Position numbers and translations under genes: made by a program
The notes under the pieces: generated by a model
Told to the model about the DNA's origin: nothing
The model's database searches: none
Seen by the model: the letters and a program-made list of their open reading frames with translations, nothing else
NCBI GenBank assembly: GCA_016781705.1
Contig: JADDPV010000035.1
Span: 1 to 11,704 of the forward strand
DNA length: 11,704 nucleotides
Direction: 5' to 3'
Source of the DNA: Rubrobacter sp.
Lineage (GTDB): Bacteria > Actinomycetota > Rubrobacteria > Rubrobacterales > Rubrobacteraceae
Shown here: piece after piece, positions 1-4,711 of the stretch
Position numbering within the stretch: position 1 is the stretch's first letter
How the letters are laid out: each line of letters begins with the position of its first letter

Positions 1-47
1 TCATCCTCTGTGGCGGTGGTGAGGTTCTGGGCAAAAGGGGAGCTCAT
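1..47 (-). CDS. Start of a further cassette gene, cut by window edge
   Basis: An ATG at 47-45 on the minus strand opens a frame that stays open to the window edge and gives only 15 residues, beginning MSSPFAQNL. A purine-rich AGGGG lies 8 nt upstream, next to a 10-bp hairpin. It follows the 55-aa gene by 44 nt, so it is the first member of the series not joined by a 4-nt overlap. No family can be assigned from so short a piece. It is called mainly because of its position, orientation and ribosome-binding-like sequence. Confidence 0.4.
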   Translation of the reverse strand, partial: MSSPFAQNLTTATED

Positions 48-56
48 CGTCAGTCC

Positions 57-82
57 CCTGCGCTGCTCTAGTGCAGCGCAGG
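57..82 (-). promoter_or_regulatory. 10-bp perfect hairpin between two cassette genes
   Basis: The arms CCTGCGCTGC (57-66) and GCAGCGCAGG (73-82) are perfectly complementary around a 6-nt loop. On the minus strand the distal arm runs directly into the AGGGG ribosome-binding-like sequence of the gene starting at 47. There is no T-run on either side, so it does not look like a standard intrinsic terminator. It could shield the ribosome-binding site, be an mRNA stabiliser, or be a processing site. Confidence 0.5.
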
Positions 83-91
83 CTTCGATCT

Positions 92-259
92 TCAATCGCT
101 GCTCCCCACATCCTCGCCGCCCGTCAGGAGCTGGATGGCCCTGTCTTGCTCGTACCAGTTTCCGTCCTTCGGGTTCCGCCAGATGGTCTCGTCCTCGACT
201 TCCTCCGGCTCCCAGCCGGCCTCCTCGAGCATGCGGTGCTGCTCTTTATCGCCGTTCAA
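92..259 (-). CDS. 55-aa AGWE/WR-motif small protein (paralogue A)
   Basis: Starts with TTG at 259 behind AAAGGAGG with 4 nt spacing. The TTG overlaps the stop of the upstream 34-aa gene as TTGA. The protein is acidic and aromatic, with the core LEEAGWE, nine variable residues, then WRNPKDGNWYEQDRA. This core aligns without gaps to the 67-aa protein at 545-748 (shared pattern LExAGWE-x9-WRxPxxGxxYxQxxAxxxL), so the two are paralogues encoded in one cassette. There is no signal peptide or membrane segment, so it is presumably cytosolic. The regular Trp/Gly/Tyr spacing suggests a small beta-rich fold that binds a partner, but no function is known to me. The non-ATG start and small size make it easy to miss in automated annotation. 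Confidence 0.7.
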   Translation of the reverse strand: MNGDKEQHRMLEEAGWEPEEVEDETIWRNPKDGNWYEQDRAIQLLTGGEDVGSSD

Positions 260-360
260 GTGTCCTCCTTTGCGTCCAAGAATCTATCCACGACGGAGAG
301 CTCGCAGGCATACCCCGCCCAGCGGAGGCCGTTTCGCCCGGCGTTGCTGTCCCGGGTCAC
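256..360 (-). CDS. 34-aa micro-protein linking two cassette genes
   Basis: A GTG at 360 overlaps the stop of the 63-aa gene as GTGA (360-357). Its own TGA overlaps the TTG of the next gene as TTGA (259-256). The sequence begins MTRDSNAGRNGLRW and ends FLDAKEDT. It exactly bridges two better-supported genes with the same 4-nt overlap at both ends, which is the main argument that it is translated. The ribosome-binding site is weak (a G-run 6 nt upstream), so translation would depend on coupling. No family is recognised. The alternative is an untranslated spacer whose overlaps are chance, but two matching overlaps make this less likely. Confidence 0.55.
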   Translation of the reverse strand: MTRDSNAGRNGLRWAGYACELSVVDRFLDAKEDT

Positions 361-548
361 GCGGCGCCCCCGCGGCGCGTGCCTCCCCACGAGAGGTCCG
401 GTACCTCCACCGACCGCAACTCCTTCATGCCCGCCAACCCTCTAAACACCTCGAGAACCTCCTCCTTCCTCTCTTCTTCGCGGAAGGAGCGCTCGTACAG
501 CCCGGTCAGGTCCTCCATCCACCGCAGGGCACTTCCCTTGTAACTCAC
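357..548 (-). CDS. 63-aa charged helical small protein
   Basis: Chosen start is GTG at 548, with GGAG 7 nt upstream and a GTGA overlap (548-545) with the stop of the 67-aa gene. A longer reading from 665 would run antiframe through that gene and is arginine/proline-rich, so I reject it. The protein begins VSYKGSALRWMEDLTGLYER and continues with a strongly charged stretch (EERKEEVLEVF), probably one or two alpha helices, ending in a Gly/Arg-rich tail. There is no transmembrane segment and no recognised family. Coupling to the 67-aa paralogue B suggests the two may be made in equal amounts or form a complex. Confidence 0.65.
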   Translation of the reverse strand: MSYKGSALRWMEDLTGLYERSFREEERKEEVLEVFRGLAGMKELRSVEVPDLSWGGTRRGGAA

Positions 549-748
549 TCGTCTTCTCCCCGCCGGTCCTGCCCGAGCCTGGCCACCGCCGCGCCTTGCG
601 GGTACAGGTGGCCGCTCTCCGGGTGCCTCCACAAGAGCTTGCCGGTGCGGTACAGGCGCTCCCAACCGGCGGCCTCCAGGTCACGTTGCTGGGCCTCCAG
701 GTCTAGCGGCACAGACTTAGGCTCTTTCTGGCCGTCCTTATCGCTCAT
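545..748 (-). CDS. 67-aa AGWE/WR-motif small protein (paralogue B)
   Basis: ATG at 748 has a clear ribosome-binding site (AGAGGAG, about 7 nt spacing) and overlaps the preceding stop as ATGA (748-745). An upstream in-frame ATG at 811 would extend into the previous gene and is not used here. The N-terminal 20 or so residues are lysine/aspartate-rich and probably flexible. The core LEAAGWE, nine residues, WRHPESGHLYPQGAA matches paralogue A at 92-259 without gaps. Conserved Trp, Pro, Gly and Tyr positions across otherwise divergent sequences indicate a real selected fold. The function is unknown. Among the small cassette genes this one has the best start signals. Confidence 0.75.
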   Translation of the reverse strand: MSDKDGQKEPKSVPLDLEAQQRDLEAAGWERLYRTGKLLWRHPESGHLYPQGAAVARLGQDRRGEDE

Positions 749-938
749 ATTGTCTCTCCTCTCGGTTTGACGGATTTTATCCACGGCCGGTACTCCCCGC
801 ACCGGCTCCATTCGACGTCCTCCCGGCGCACCTTGGCGAAGAAGGCGGCCGCATCGGGATCCACCCCCATCTCACGCCTTGAGAGCGGACAGTTGTGAGG
901 CCAGCTCGAACGCGGGCTGGCTGGCGGCGATCCTTCAC
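745..938 (-). pseudogene. Frameshifted ~63-aa cassette gene
   Basis: A GTG at 938 overlaps the stop of the 52-aa gene as GTGA, and the TGA at 747-745 overlaps the next ATG as ATGA, so a gene is expected to fill this slot. The protein-like sequence lies in three frames: a start VK, then a helical stretch (QPAFELASQLSALKA), then MGVDPDAAAFFAKVRRED to the stop. Removing one G near 933 and one T near 873 would restore a single frame of about 63 residues. A shorter intact alternative is ATG 870 to 745 (41 aa), with AAGG 6 nt upstream. Either the gene is broken or only its C-terminal part is now made. No family is recognised. Confidence 0.5.
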
Positions 939-1093
939 GGCTTTCCTCTCCTCGGCTTGTCGCGTCCCCCCTCCGGATGGCGCTGGCGCCAGGCCTCCCT
1001 AAGCTGCTCGCCCCGGCGCTCAGTCTCAGCGCGCCGTTTGTTTTCTTCCTCCCACGTACGCCTCTCATAGTCTTCGTCTCGGCGCTTTGTCAT
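935..1093 (-). CDS. 52-aa very highly charged small protein
   Basis: ATG at 1093 lies 8 nt after GGAG and overlaps the previous stop as ATGA (1093-1090). Its TGA overlaps GTG 938 as GTGA. The protein starts MTKRRDEDYERRTWEEENKR and is almost half Arg, Lys, Glu or Asp, with a basic proline/glycine tail (DKPRRGKP). The middle is probably a single long charged helix, possibly a coiled coil, and the tail could bind nucleic acid or ribosomes. That is only a compositional inference. No family is recognised. The ATG start, good spacing and overlaps on both sides make it one of the better-supported small genes here. Confidence 0.68.
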   Translation of the reverse strand: MTKRRDEDYERRTWEEENKRRAETERRGEQLREAWRQRHPEGGRDKPRRGKP

Positions 1094-1179
1094 GCCGCGC
1101 TCTCCGGTATGATTAGGTTCTCTTTTCTCCCGGCCCTGGGATGCTCCCGCAGCCTCGCCGGTGCTTCCACGCCGTTCAC
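1090..1179 (-). CDS. 29-aa micro-protein in the overlap chain
   Basis: GTG at 1179 overlaps the stop of the 89-aa gene as GTGA (1179-1176), with GAGGT 9 nt upstream. The TGA at 1092-1090 overlaps the next ATG. The peptide begins VNGVEAPARLREHPRAGRKE and ends IIPESAA. A longer in-frame reading from 1350 exists, but its extension is Arg/Pro-rich and lies inside the upstream gene. I support this entry by its position between two overlaps rather than by its sequence. It may be a translated linker with no stable product. Confidence 0.45.
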   Translation of the reverse strand: MNGVEAPARLREHPRAGRKENLIIPESAA

Positions 1180-1445
1180 GCGGCCGCCACCTCGAAGGCG
1201 CCTGGCCTCTCCGGCACGTACCGTAGCATCCACAACCGCGCGGCGGCGATCCACTCCGGGAAGCACCGGGCGGCGAGCGGGGGCTGGCCGAAGAGCTCGC
1301 GGACGGCGTGGAGCAGGTAAGTGGCGCTTACGTTCGCGGCCCGTGCACATGCACGCGAGCTCGTTCGCCGCCTCCTGGCCGGCTCTCTTTTTTCGGGCAA
1401 GGCCCGAGCGTGCCTATCGATGAAGAAGGCGTTGACTTCGTTCAT
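1176..1445 (-). CDS. 89-aa cassette protein, possibly with internal compensated frameshifts
   Basis: ATG at 1445 has a good ribosome-binding site (AAAGGAG, 6 nt spacing) and overlaps the preceding stop as ATGA (1445-1442). The N-terminus (MNEVNAFFIDRHARALPEK) and C-terminus (FPEWIAAARLWMLRYVPERP) look like ordinary protein. The middle, roughly residues 20-45, is unusually Arg/Ala-rich. The alternative frame over the same bases reads GQEAANELACMCTGRERKR, which is more protein-like. A lost base near the A-run around 1385-1392 and a gained base near 1320 would produce this pattern while keeping both ends in frame. The protein may therefore be intact but altered in the centre. No family is recognised. 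Confidence 0.55.
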   Translation of the reverse strand: MNEVNAFFIDRHARALPEKREPARRRRTSSRACARAANVSATYLLHAVRELFGQPPLAARCFPEWIAAARLWMLRYVPERPGAFEVAAA

Positions 1446-1678
1446 CTTTCTCCTTTCTTCGTCGCGTCCCTTTCCGCTCCCTTCTTCTTGGGCGGCGGCA
1501 TCTTGCCGACCACGAGGGTAGGGAGGCCCCAAGTGCCTTCAGATCCTTCGCGGAAAGCCAGTTCTTCGTCTCGCGCGCTTCACGCTGCACCTCCAGGCAA
1601 AGCTCCCGAGATGTTACGGCGGGTCTTTACTTCCTTTGCCCGGTCGGTAGCAGGCTTCTCTTGGTGGTTAAGACGCAA
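1442..1678 (-). pseudogene. First gene of the cassette, apparently frameshifted
   Basis: The frame ending at TGA 1444-1442 gives a C-terminus containing LPTLVVGKMPPPKKKGAER and overlaps the next ATG as ATGA. Upstream, convincing sequence switches to another frame (RELCLEVQREARETKNWLSA and KDLKALGAS, about 1610-1525) and then back for NHQEKPATDRAKEVKTRRNI (about 1672-1612). A possible TTG start is at 1678. Joined, this would be a basic, helical protein of about 75-80 residues, and the second and third pieces flow naturally into one another. No typical slippery heptamer is visible at either change of frame, so mutation is more likely than programmed frameshifting. No family is recognised. Confidence 0.4.
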
Positions 1679-1732
1679 GCCTAGAGGATACGTGGCGCAC
1701 CGTGCTAATTATGGCGCAGTATGGCAGCAATA

Positions 1733-1750
1733 GGAGCCGAACGGAGCCGA
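1733..1750. repeat. Tandem 8-mer with 10-bp period
   Basis: GGAGCCGA occurs at 1733-1740 and again at 1743-1750, so the copies sit one helical turn apart on the same DNA face. It lies just upstream of the minus-strand cassette and could be a regulator-binding site. There are only two copies and chance is possible. Confidence 0.3.
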
Positions 1751-1839
1751 TAATAAGAGGAAGCGGCGCCGGAGCGAAGACCCATTCTTGGCTTGAGAAC
1801 ACCGTATTCTCCGACGGCGCAGGACGGACCAGACCGCGG

Positions 1840-1889
1840 CATCTCGGACTCGAAATCTTTCCAGCGTGGGTTCGAGCCTCATCGGCCCT
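1840..1889 (+). other. tRNA-like 3' half, probably a relic
   Basis: The stretch contains an anticodon-loop-like CTCGAAA within GGACTCGAAATC and, at 1866-1882, a T-arm-like GTGGGTTCGAGCCTCAT with the invariant TTCGA core. The T-stem pairs with wobbles, but the anticodon stem is only partly paired. No matching 5' acceptor arm or D-arm is visible upstream, and there is no encoded CCA. It is therefore not a functional tRNA. It may be a decayed gene or the tRNA-derived end left by integration of a mobile element. Confidence 0.3.
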
Positions 1890-2081
1890 ACTGACGAAAC
1901 AGGTCTATTTGCAGCAGGAACGTGATGCAGCGTCGCGCTGGAGGGAGTCGTGGTTCCCACGGGGGCGTATTGCAAGATGTGGATAGCGGAGACCGAGGAG
2001 GAGCGGCGACGGTTGGAGGTCGGGTAGGTCTCGCTTCGACACAGCCTGTACGAAGAATAGAGGCAAAGTCACGTTATCGGC

Positions 2082-2141
2082 TCGCGGCGCCCGGGTGAAC
2101 TGCAGATCACAGCATACCGAACCGGTAGCGGGGCGCCGCGA
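2082..2141. repeat. 11-bp inverted repeat enclosing two small hairpins
   Basis: TCGCGGCGCCC (2082-2092) and GGGCGCCGCGA (2131-2141) are perfect complements. The 38-nt interior can form a 4-bp hairpin (GTGA 2095-2098 with TCAC 2107-2110) and a 5-bp hairpin (TACCG 2115-2119 with CGGTA 2123-2127), giving a three-way-junction layout. It ends 5 bp before the predicted -35 box of the phasin-like gene. It could be an operator or cruciform site, the end of an upstream transcript, or a small structured RNA. Confidence 0.4.
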
Positions 2142-2145
2142 CAGC

Positions 2146-2174
2146 TGGACTCGGGTGCCGGGATGTTTTAGAAT
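2146..2174 (+). promoter_or_regulatory. Predicted vegetative promoter of the phasin-like gene
   Basis: A -35-like TGGACT (2146-2151, 4 of 6 to TTGACA) and a -10 TAGAAT (2169-2174, 5 of 6 to TATAAT) are separated by the optimal 17 bp in a locally AT-rich patch. Transcription would begin near 2181, leaving a leader of about 60 nt before the GTG start. Confidence 0.5.
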
Positions 2175-2229
2175 ATGCAGATAGGATATATGTGCATACG
2201 GAATGTAGTGCTAACGACTTACCGATCGT

Positions 2230-2235
2230 GGAGGT
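2230..2235 (+). promoter_or_regulatory. Shine-Dalgarno site deciding the phasin-like start
   Basis: GGAGGT lies 7 nt before GTG 2243. The longer reading from 2192 has no comparable site, and its extra 17 residues are not helix-like as the rest of the protein is. Confidence 0.65.
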
Positions 2236-2242
2236 ACGGCTA

Positions 2243-2965
2243 GTGACGATTACCAGGGACATGGACAGGATAACGCGCACCGTCGGGGAGATGACCGAGG
2301 CTCAGGCCCGCTCCTACGAGGTTCTCGCGGACAACTTCGCGGCCTTCCAGCGGCGCAGCGCAGATGTGGCTCGGGACGGGCTTGAGTTTCTCAAGCTGCA
2401 GGAGAGCAACGCCAGGGCGGCGCGGGAGTGGTGGACGAACGCTGTCAAGCTCGTGCGGCTCCAGCAGCGCAACGCCAGGTTCGCCCAGAGCTGGCTGACC
2501 AGCGGCATTGGGGCCCTTCGGGAGCAGGCGGATCACAACCTGCGCACGACAGAGGCTTTTGCAGAGAGCGCTCGCAGGCAACAGGAGGGCTTCCAGAGGC
2601 TTACCAAAGAGTGGGCTGGGGCCTACCGGGACTTCTTCTCTCCGTTCGCGTACGCCCAGGAGGGCCTGAAGACCGCCCAGCGGGCCACTCAGCAGGGGCT
2701 GCAGTTGGCCGGAGACGCCGCCGAGCAGACCGAGCAGTCTATCCAGCAGGCCGAGCAGGTGATCCGAGAGGCCGAACTTCGGGCCGCCGTTCTCGATGCT
2801 GTGGGGGCCGAGGACTACGACGAGTTGACGGTCGGAGAGATCTCGGACAAGCTCGCCGGACTCTCTGCGGGAGAGCTTGAGCAGGTCCGCGAGTACGAGA
2901 AGCAGAACAAGAACCGCGAGACTCTGGTCGAGCTGCTCGACCGCAAGATTAGGACCACTCCGTAA
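2243..2965 (+). CDS. Phasin-like helical protein with C-terminal actinobacterial helical module
   Basis: The product is 240 residues and almost entirely alpha-helical. Residues 1-170 are amphipathic helices rich in Gln, Ala and Arg, with pairs of aromatic residues (REWWTNAV, YRDFFSPFAYA). This resembles phasins and related granule- or surface-associated proteins. The last 60 or so residues form a separate module (AVLDAVGAEDYDELTVGEIS, then LSAGELEQVREYEKQNKNRE, ending LLDRKI). This module is common at the C-termini of actinobacterial proteins and has no assigned function that I know of. No signal peptide or membrane segment is seen, so a soluble or granule-bound protein is expected. The gene is monocistronic, with a promoter at 2146-2174 and a terminator at 2994. 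There is no PHA synthase nearby, so a polyester-granule role is inference only; a stress or coat protein is equally possible. Confidence 0.75.
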   Translation: MTITRDMDRITRTVGEMTEAQARSYEVLADNFAAFQRRSADVARDGLEFLKLQESNARAAREWWTNAVKLVRLQQRNARFAQSWLTSGIGALREQADHNLRTTEAFAESARRQQEGFQRLTKEWAGAYRDFFSPFAYAQEGLKTAQRATQQGLQLAGDAAEQTEQSIQQAEQVIREAELRAAVLDAVGAEDYDELTVGEISDKLAGLSAGELEQVREYEKQNKNRETLVELLDRKIRTTP

Positions 2966-2993
2966 CGGAGGTCCCTCCGAGGAATCACCGCGG

Positions 2994-3026
2994 GCCGGGG
3001 TCTAGAAGGACCCCGGCTCTTTCGTT
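2994..3026 (+). terminator. Intrinsic terminator after the phasin-like gene
   Basis: A perfect 9-bp GC-rich stem (GCCGGGGTC 2994-3002 with GACCCCGGC 3009-3017) with a 6-nt loop is followed by TCTTTCGTTTT. The T-run is only on the plus-strand side, so it serves the phasin-like gene rather than the convergent lipoprotein gene. A smaller GGAGG/CCTCC hairpin lies just after the stop codon. Confidence 0.88.
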
Positions 3027-3056
3027 TTCGCCGACGAGAGGCGGCGTACCGCCCCG

Positions 3057-3557
3057 TCAGCCGCCGAAGCTCCAGGAGATGTTGAGGGCACCGTACTGCG
3101 AGTTTGTGTCGCTCCGGGTGACGACCTCGCCATCCACGAGTATCTCGACGGCGAGTGTACCCTCGCTGGGGCTGGGTTTGACGAAGGAAGCGCTGACGAT
3201 GTCGAAGCCGGAGTCGCGGACCTCGACCTCGTACTCTATGGGCTCGCCCTCGAGGACGCCCTCAGCGTTCTCCGACCCTTCGAGGTTGCCGTAGCTGCCC
3301 GCGAAGACCGTGCCCGCCGAGCCCGAGAGCCTGACCACGGCCGGTGCCCGCCCCTCGCCGCCGCGCTCCTCTGGGGGGGGATCCTTTGACCCCGCTGACG
3401 TGGTCTCGGGGGGCGGCGCACCGGAAGGATCGCCGGCCCCTTCGTCGTTGCCGCCGCAGCCCGCGAGCAGCACTCCGAGGAGAAGCGCGACTGCGAGCCC
3501 GGCGGCGAGGAGGGGGAGCATACCCGCTGTTGTCCACGAAGTTAGTCTCGATAGCAT
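3057..3557 (-). CDS. MmpS-like secreted lipoprotein
   Basis: ATG at 3557 gives 166 residues. A signal peptide with an N-terminal Arg and a long hydrophobic core ends in the lipobox LLAGC, with the acylated Cys at about residue 34. A low-complexity linker rich in Pro, Gly, Ser and Glu follows (about 37-75), then a globular domain to the end. That domain has the layout of the actinobacterial MmpS/MmpS-like fold: a GSAGTVFAGSYGN strand region, YEVEVRDSGFDIVSASF, then VEILVDGEVVTRSDTNSQYG. Family members are exported beta-sandwich proteins, and some partner MmpL/RND exporters. No MmpL gene is present here, so this looks like an orphan. An upstream TTG at 3611 is possible but would put a charged stretch before the signal. 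No strong ribosome-binding site is seen for either start. Confidence 0.75.
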   Translation of the reverse strand: MLSRLTSWTTAGMLPLLAAGLAVALLLGVLLAGCGGNDEGAGDPSGAPPPETTSAGSKDPPPEERGGEGRAPAVVRLSGSAGTVFAGSYGNLEGSENAEGVLEGEPIEYEVEVRDSGFDIVSASFVKPSPSEGTLAVEILVDGEVVTRSDTNSQYGALNISWSFGG

Positions 3558-3665
3558 GTGGCAAAGGATAGCGCCGCGCGGGCCGGTTTGCTCGCGGGCT
3601 ACGATCTCCAACGGCCGCCCGAAGGGGAGCCAAACGGGGACGTTCTCCGGAACCTCTTCGCGTAG

Positions 3666-3671
3666 TAAGCT
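3666..3671 (+). promoter_or_regulatory. Possible -10 box for a leaderless permease transcript
   Basis: TAAGCT fits the TANNNT -10 pattern, and the predicted first transcribed base falls at 3678, exactly the GTG start codon. No ribosome-binding site precedes that GTG, which suits a leaderless mRNA, common in actinobacteria. No clear -35 is present. Confidence 0.35.
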
Positions 3672-3677
3672 ATTCTG

Positions 3678-4559
3678 GTGTTAGAGGATCGTCGGATAGC
3701 GGTGTTGGCGTTCGTGCTGCTGGTGGTGTTCTGGGGGTCGGCGTACTCGGCGGTGGAGGTTGGTCTGCGGCATGCGCCGCCGTTGCTGTTCGCGGGGGCG
3801 AGGTCCGTGATCGGGGGGCTGGTGATGGTGTTGGTCGCGTTCGTGTGGGGCGGAAGTCCGAACCTGCGGCGCGAGTGGCTGGCCTACGCCCTGCTCGTCG
3901 CGCTCAACGCGATCCTGTTCTTCGGGCTGCAGACGCTCACCATCGCGTACCTGCCGTCCGGGTCGGCGGCGGTCCTGATCTACCTGCAGCCCATCCTCGT
4001 CGGCTTGCTCGCCTGGCTCTTCCTGAACGAGCCGCTCCCGCCCCGGAAGGCCGTCGGGCTCCTGTTGGGATTCCTGGGCATCGCGGCGGTGAGCGCCGGG
4101 GGATTCTTCGGCGAGACGCCACCCGGCACGTCTCTCGGGGCGGCGTTGGGGGTCTCCTCCGCCATCGGTTGGGCTCTAGGCACGGTGTACTTCAAACGGG
4201 CGCAGGAGAGGGTCTCCACCCTCTGGGCCGTGGCGATCCCGTTCTTCTCCGGGGGCCTCGTCATGACAGCTCTGGGCCTCTTCGTGGAGTCTCCCGCGGA
4301 CGTCAGATGGACCGGGAGCTTCATCGCGAGCCTCTTGTACGTCTCGGTCGTGGGGACCTCCCTCGCGTGGCTGCTCTGGCTCGGGCTCGTGCGTGCCGGC
4401 GAGGCGAGCCGCGTCTCGGCCTACGTCTTCTTCGTGCCGCTCGTCGCCATCCTCATCGGGTCGCTGTTCCTGGGCGAACCCCTGAGCCCTTCGCTCCTCG
4501 TGGGCACCGCCCTCGTCGTCTCGGGCATCTACCTGGTCAACAAGCAGTCAGCAAAATAG
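3678..4559 (+). CDS. EamA/DMT-superfamily permease
   Basis: The 293-residue protein has about ten hydrophobic segments in two homologous halves, the standard size and layout of EamA (drug/metabolite transporter) permeases of the inner membrane. Repeat 1 starts FWGSAYSAVEVGLRH and contains IAYLPSGSAAVLIYLQPILV followed by LFLNEPLPPRKAVGLLLGF. Repeat 2 ends YVFFVPLVAILIGSLFLGEP and then LLVGTALVVSGIYL. The paired FLNEPL and FLGEPL turns are typical of the family. Members export amino acids, metabolites or toxic compounds, and the substrate cannot be told from sequence. GTG 3678 is taken as the start because a -10 box sits just upstream; GTG 3702 inside the first helix is the alternative. It is transcribed divergently from the lipoprotein gene. 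Confidence 0.9.
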   Translation: MLEDRRIAVLAFVLLVVFWGSAYSAVEVGLRHAPPLLFAGARSVIGGLVMVLVAFVWGGSPNLRREWLAYALLVALNAILFFGLQTLTIAYLPSGSAAVLIYLQPILVGLLAWLFLNEPLPPRKAVGLLLGFLGIAAVSAGGFFGETPPGTSLGAALGVSSAIGWALGTVYFKRAQERVSTLWAVAIPFFSGGLVMTALGLFVESPADVRWTGSFIASLLYVSVVGTSLAWLLWLGLVRAGEASRVSAYVFFVPLVAILIGSLFLGEPLSPSLLVGTALVVSGIYLVNKQSAK

Positions 4560-4674
4560 CTGGTCGGCCAGTCGGTTAACCGTGGGAGGCGAGAGAGGGT
4601 CGCGCGCTTGCGGCAGCGCCGGGGAAAGAGCGAACGGCTTGCGGATGACCGGCGGCGATGAGCCGAGACGGAGA

Positions 4675-4711
4675 AGCTGACCGGCTGAAATACTGACCAG
4701 CCTTGAGAGCT
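4675..4711 (+). repeat. Intergenic repeat, copy 1
   Basis: This 37-bp element begins AGCTGACCGGCTGAAAT and ends AGCCTTGAGAGCT. It matches copy 2 at 8638-8672 over its whole length, with several substitutions and a 2-bp gap. It can form a 5-bp hairpin (GGCTG with CAGCC), and both ends carry AGCT. It abuts the stop of the lipid kinase gene, where two convergent genes end, and the half-match AGCTGGTCGGCCAGTCGG lies at the other side of the same gap (4559-4576). Confidence 0.5.

Larger units (their letters stand above)
1679..2145. other. Gene-poor stretch between the cassette and the phasin-like gene
   Basis: No reading frame here has a plausible start and protein-like composition. It holds a direct repeat (1733-1750), a tRNA-like 3' half (about 1840-1889), a 13-bp match to the DnaA-box region at the right end (1978-1990) and a branched inverted repeat (2082-2141). 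The cassette promoter should lie near 1680-1730 on the minus strand, but I see no convincing -35/-10 pair. Confidence 0.5.

Noticed and set aside
135..770. 211-codon open frame on the plus strand
   Set aside because: It is Ser/Pro/Arg-rich and opposes the overlapping small genes, which have ribosome-binding sites and coupled starts.
777..785. DnaA box TTATCCACG
   Set aside because: A single one-mismatch site inside a cassette gene with no neighbours, which is expected by chance.
1525..1620. Programmed ribosomal frameshifting in the first cassette gene
   Set aside because: No X-XXY-YYZ slippery heptamer or obvious stimulatory stem follows the points where the frame changes; mutation is simpler.
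1308..1733. 141-codon open frame on the plus strand
   Set aside because: The composition is antisense-like and no start signal is seen; the minus-strand gene at 1176-1445 has a good ribosome-binding site.
1840..1889. Functional tRNA gene
   Set aside because: No 5' acceptor arm, D-arm or fully paired anticodon stem; kept only as a relic.
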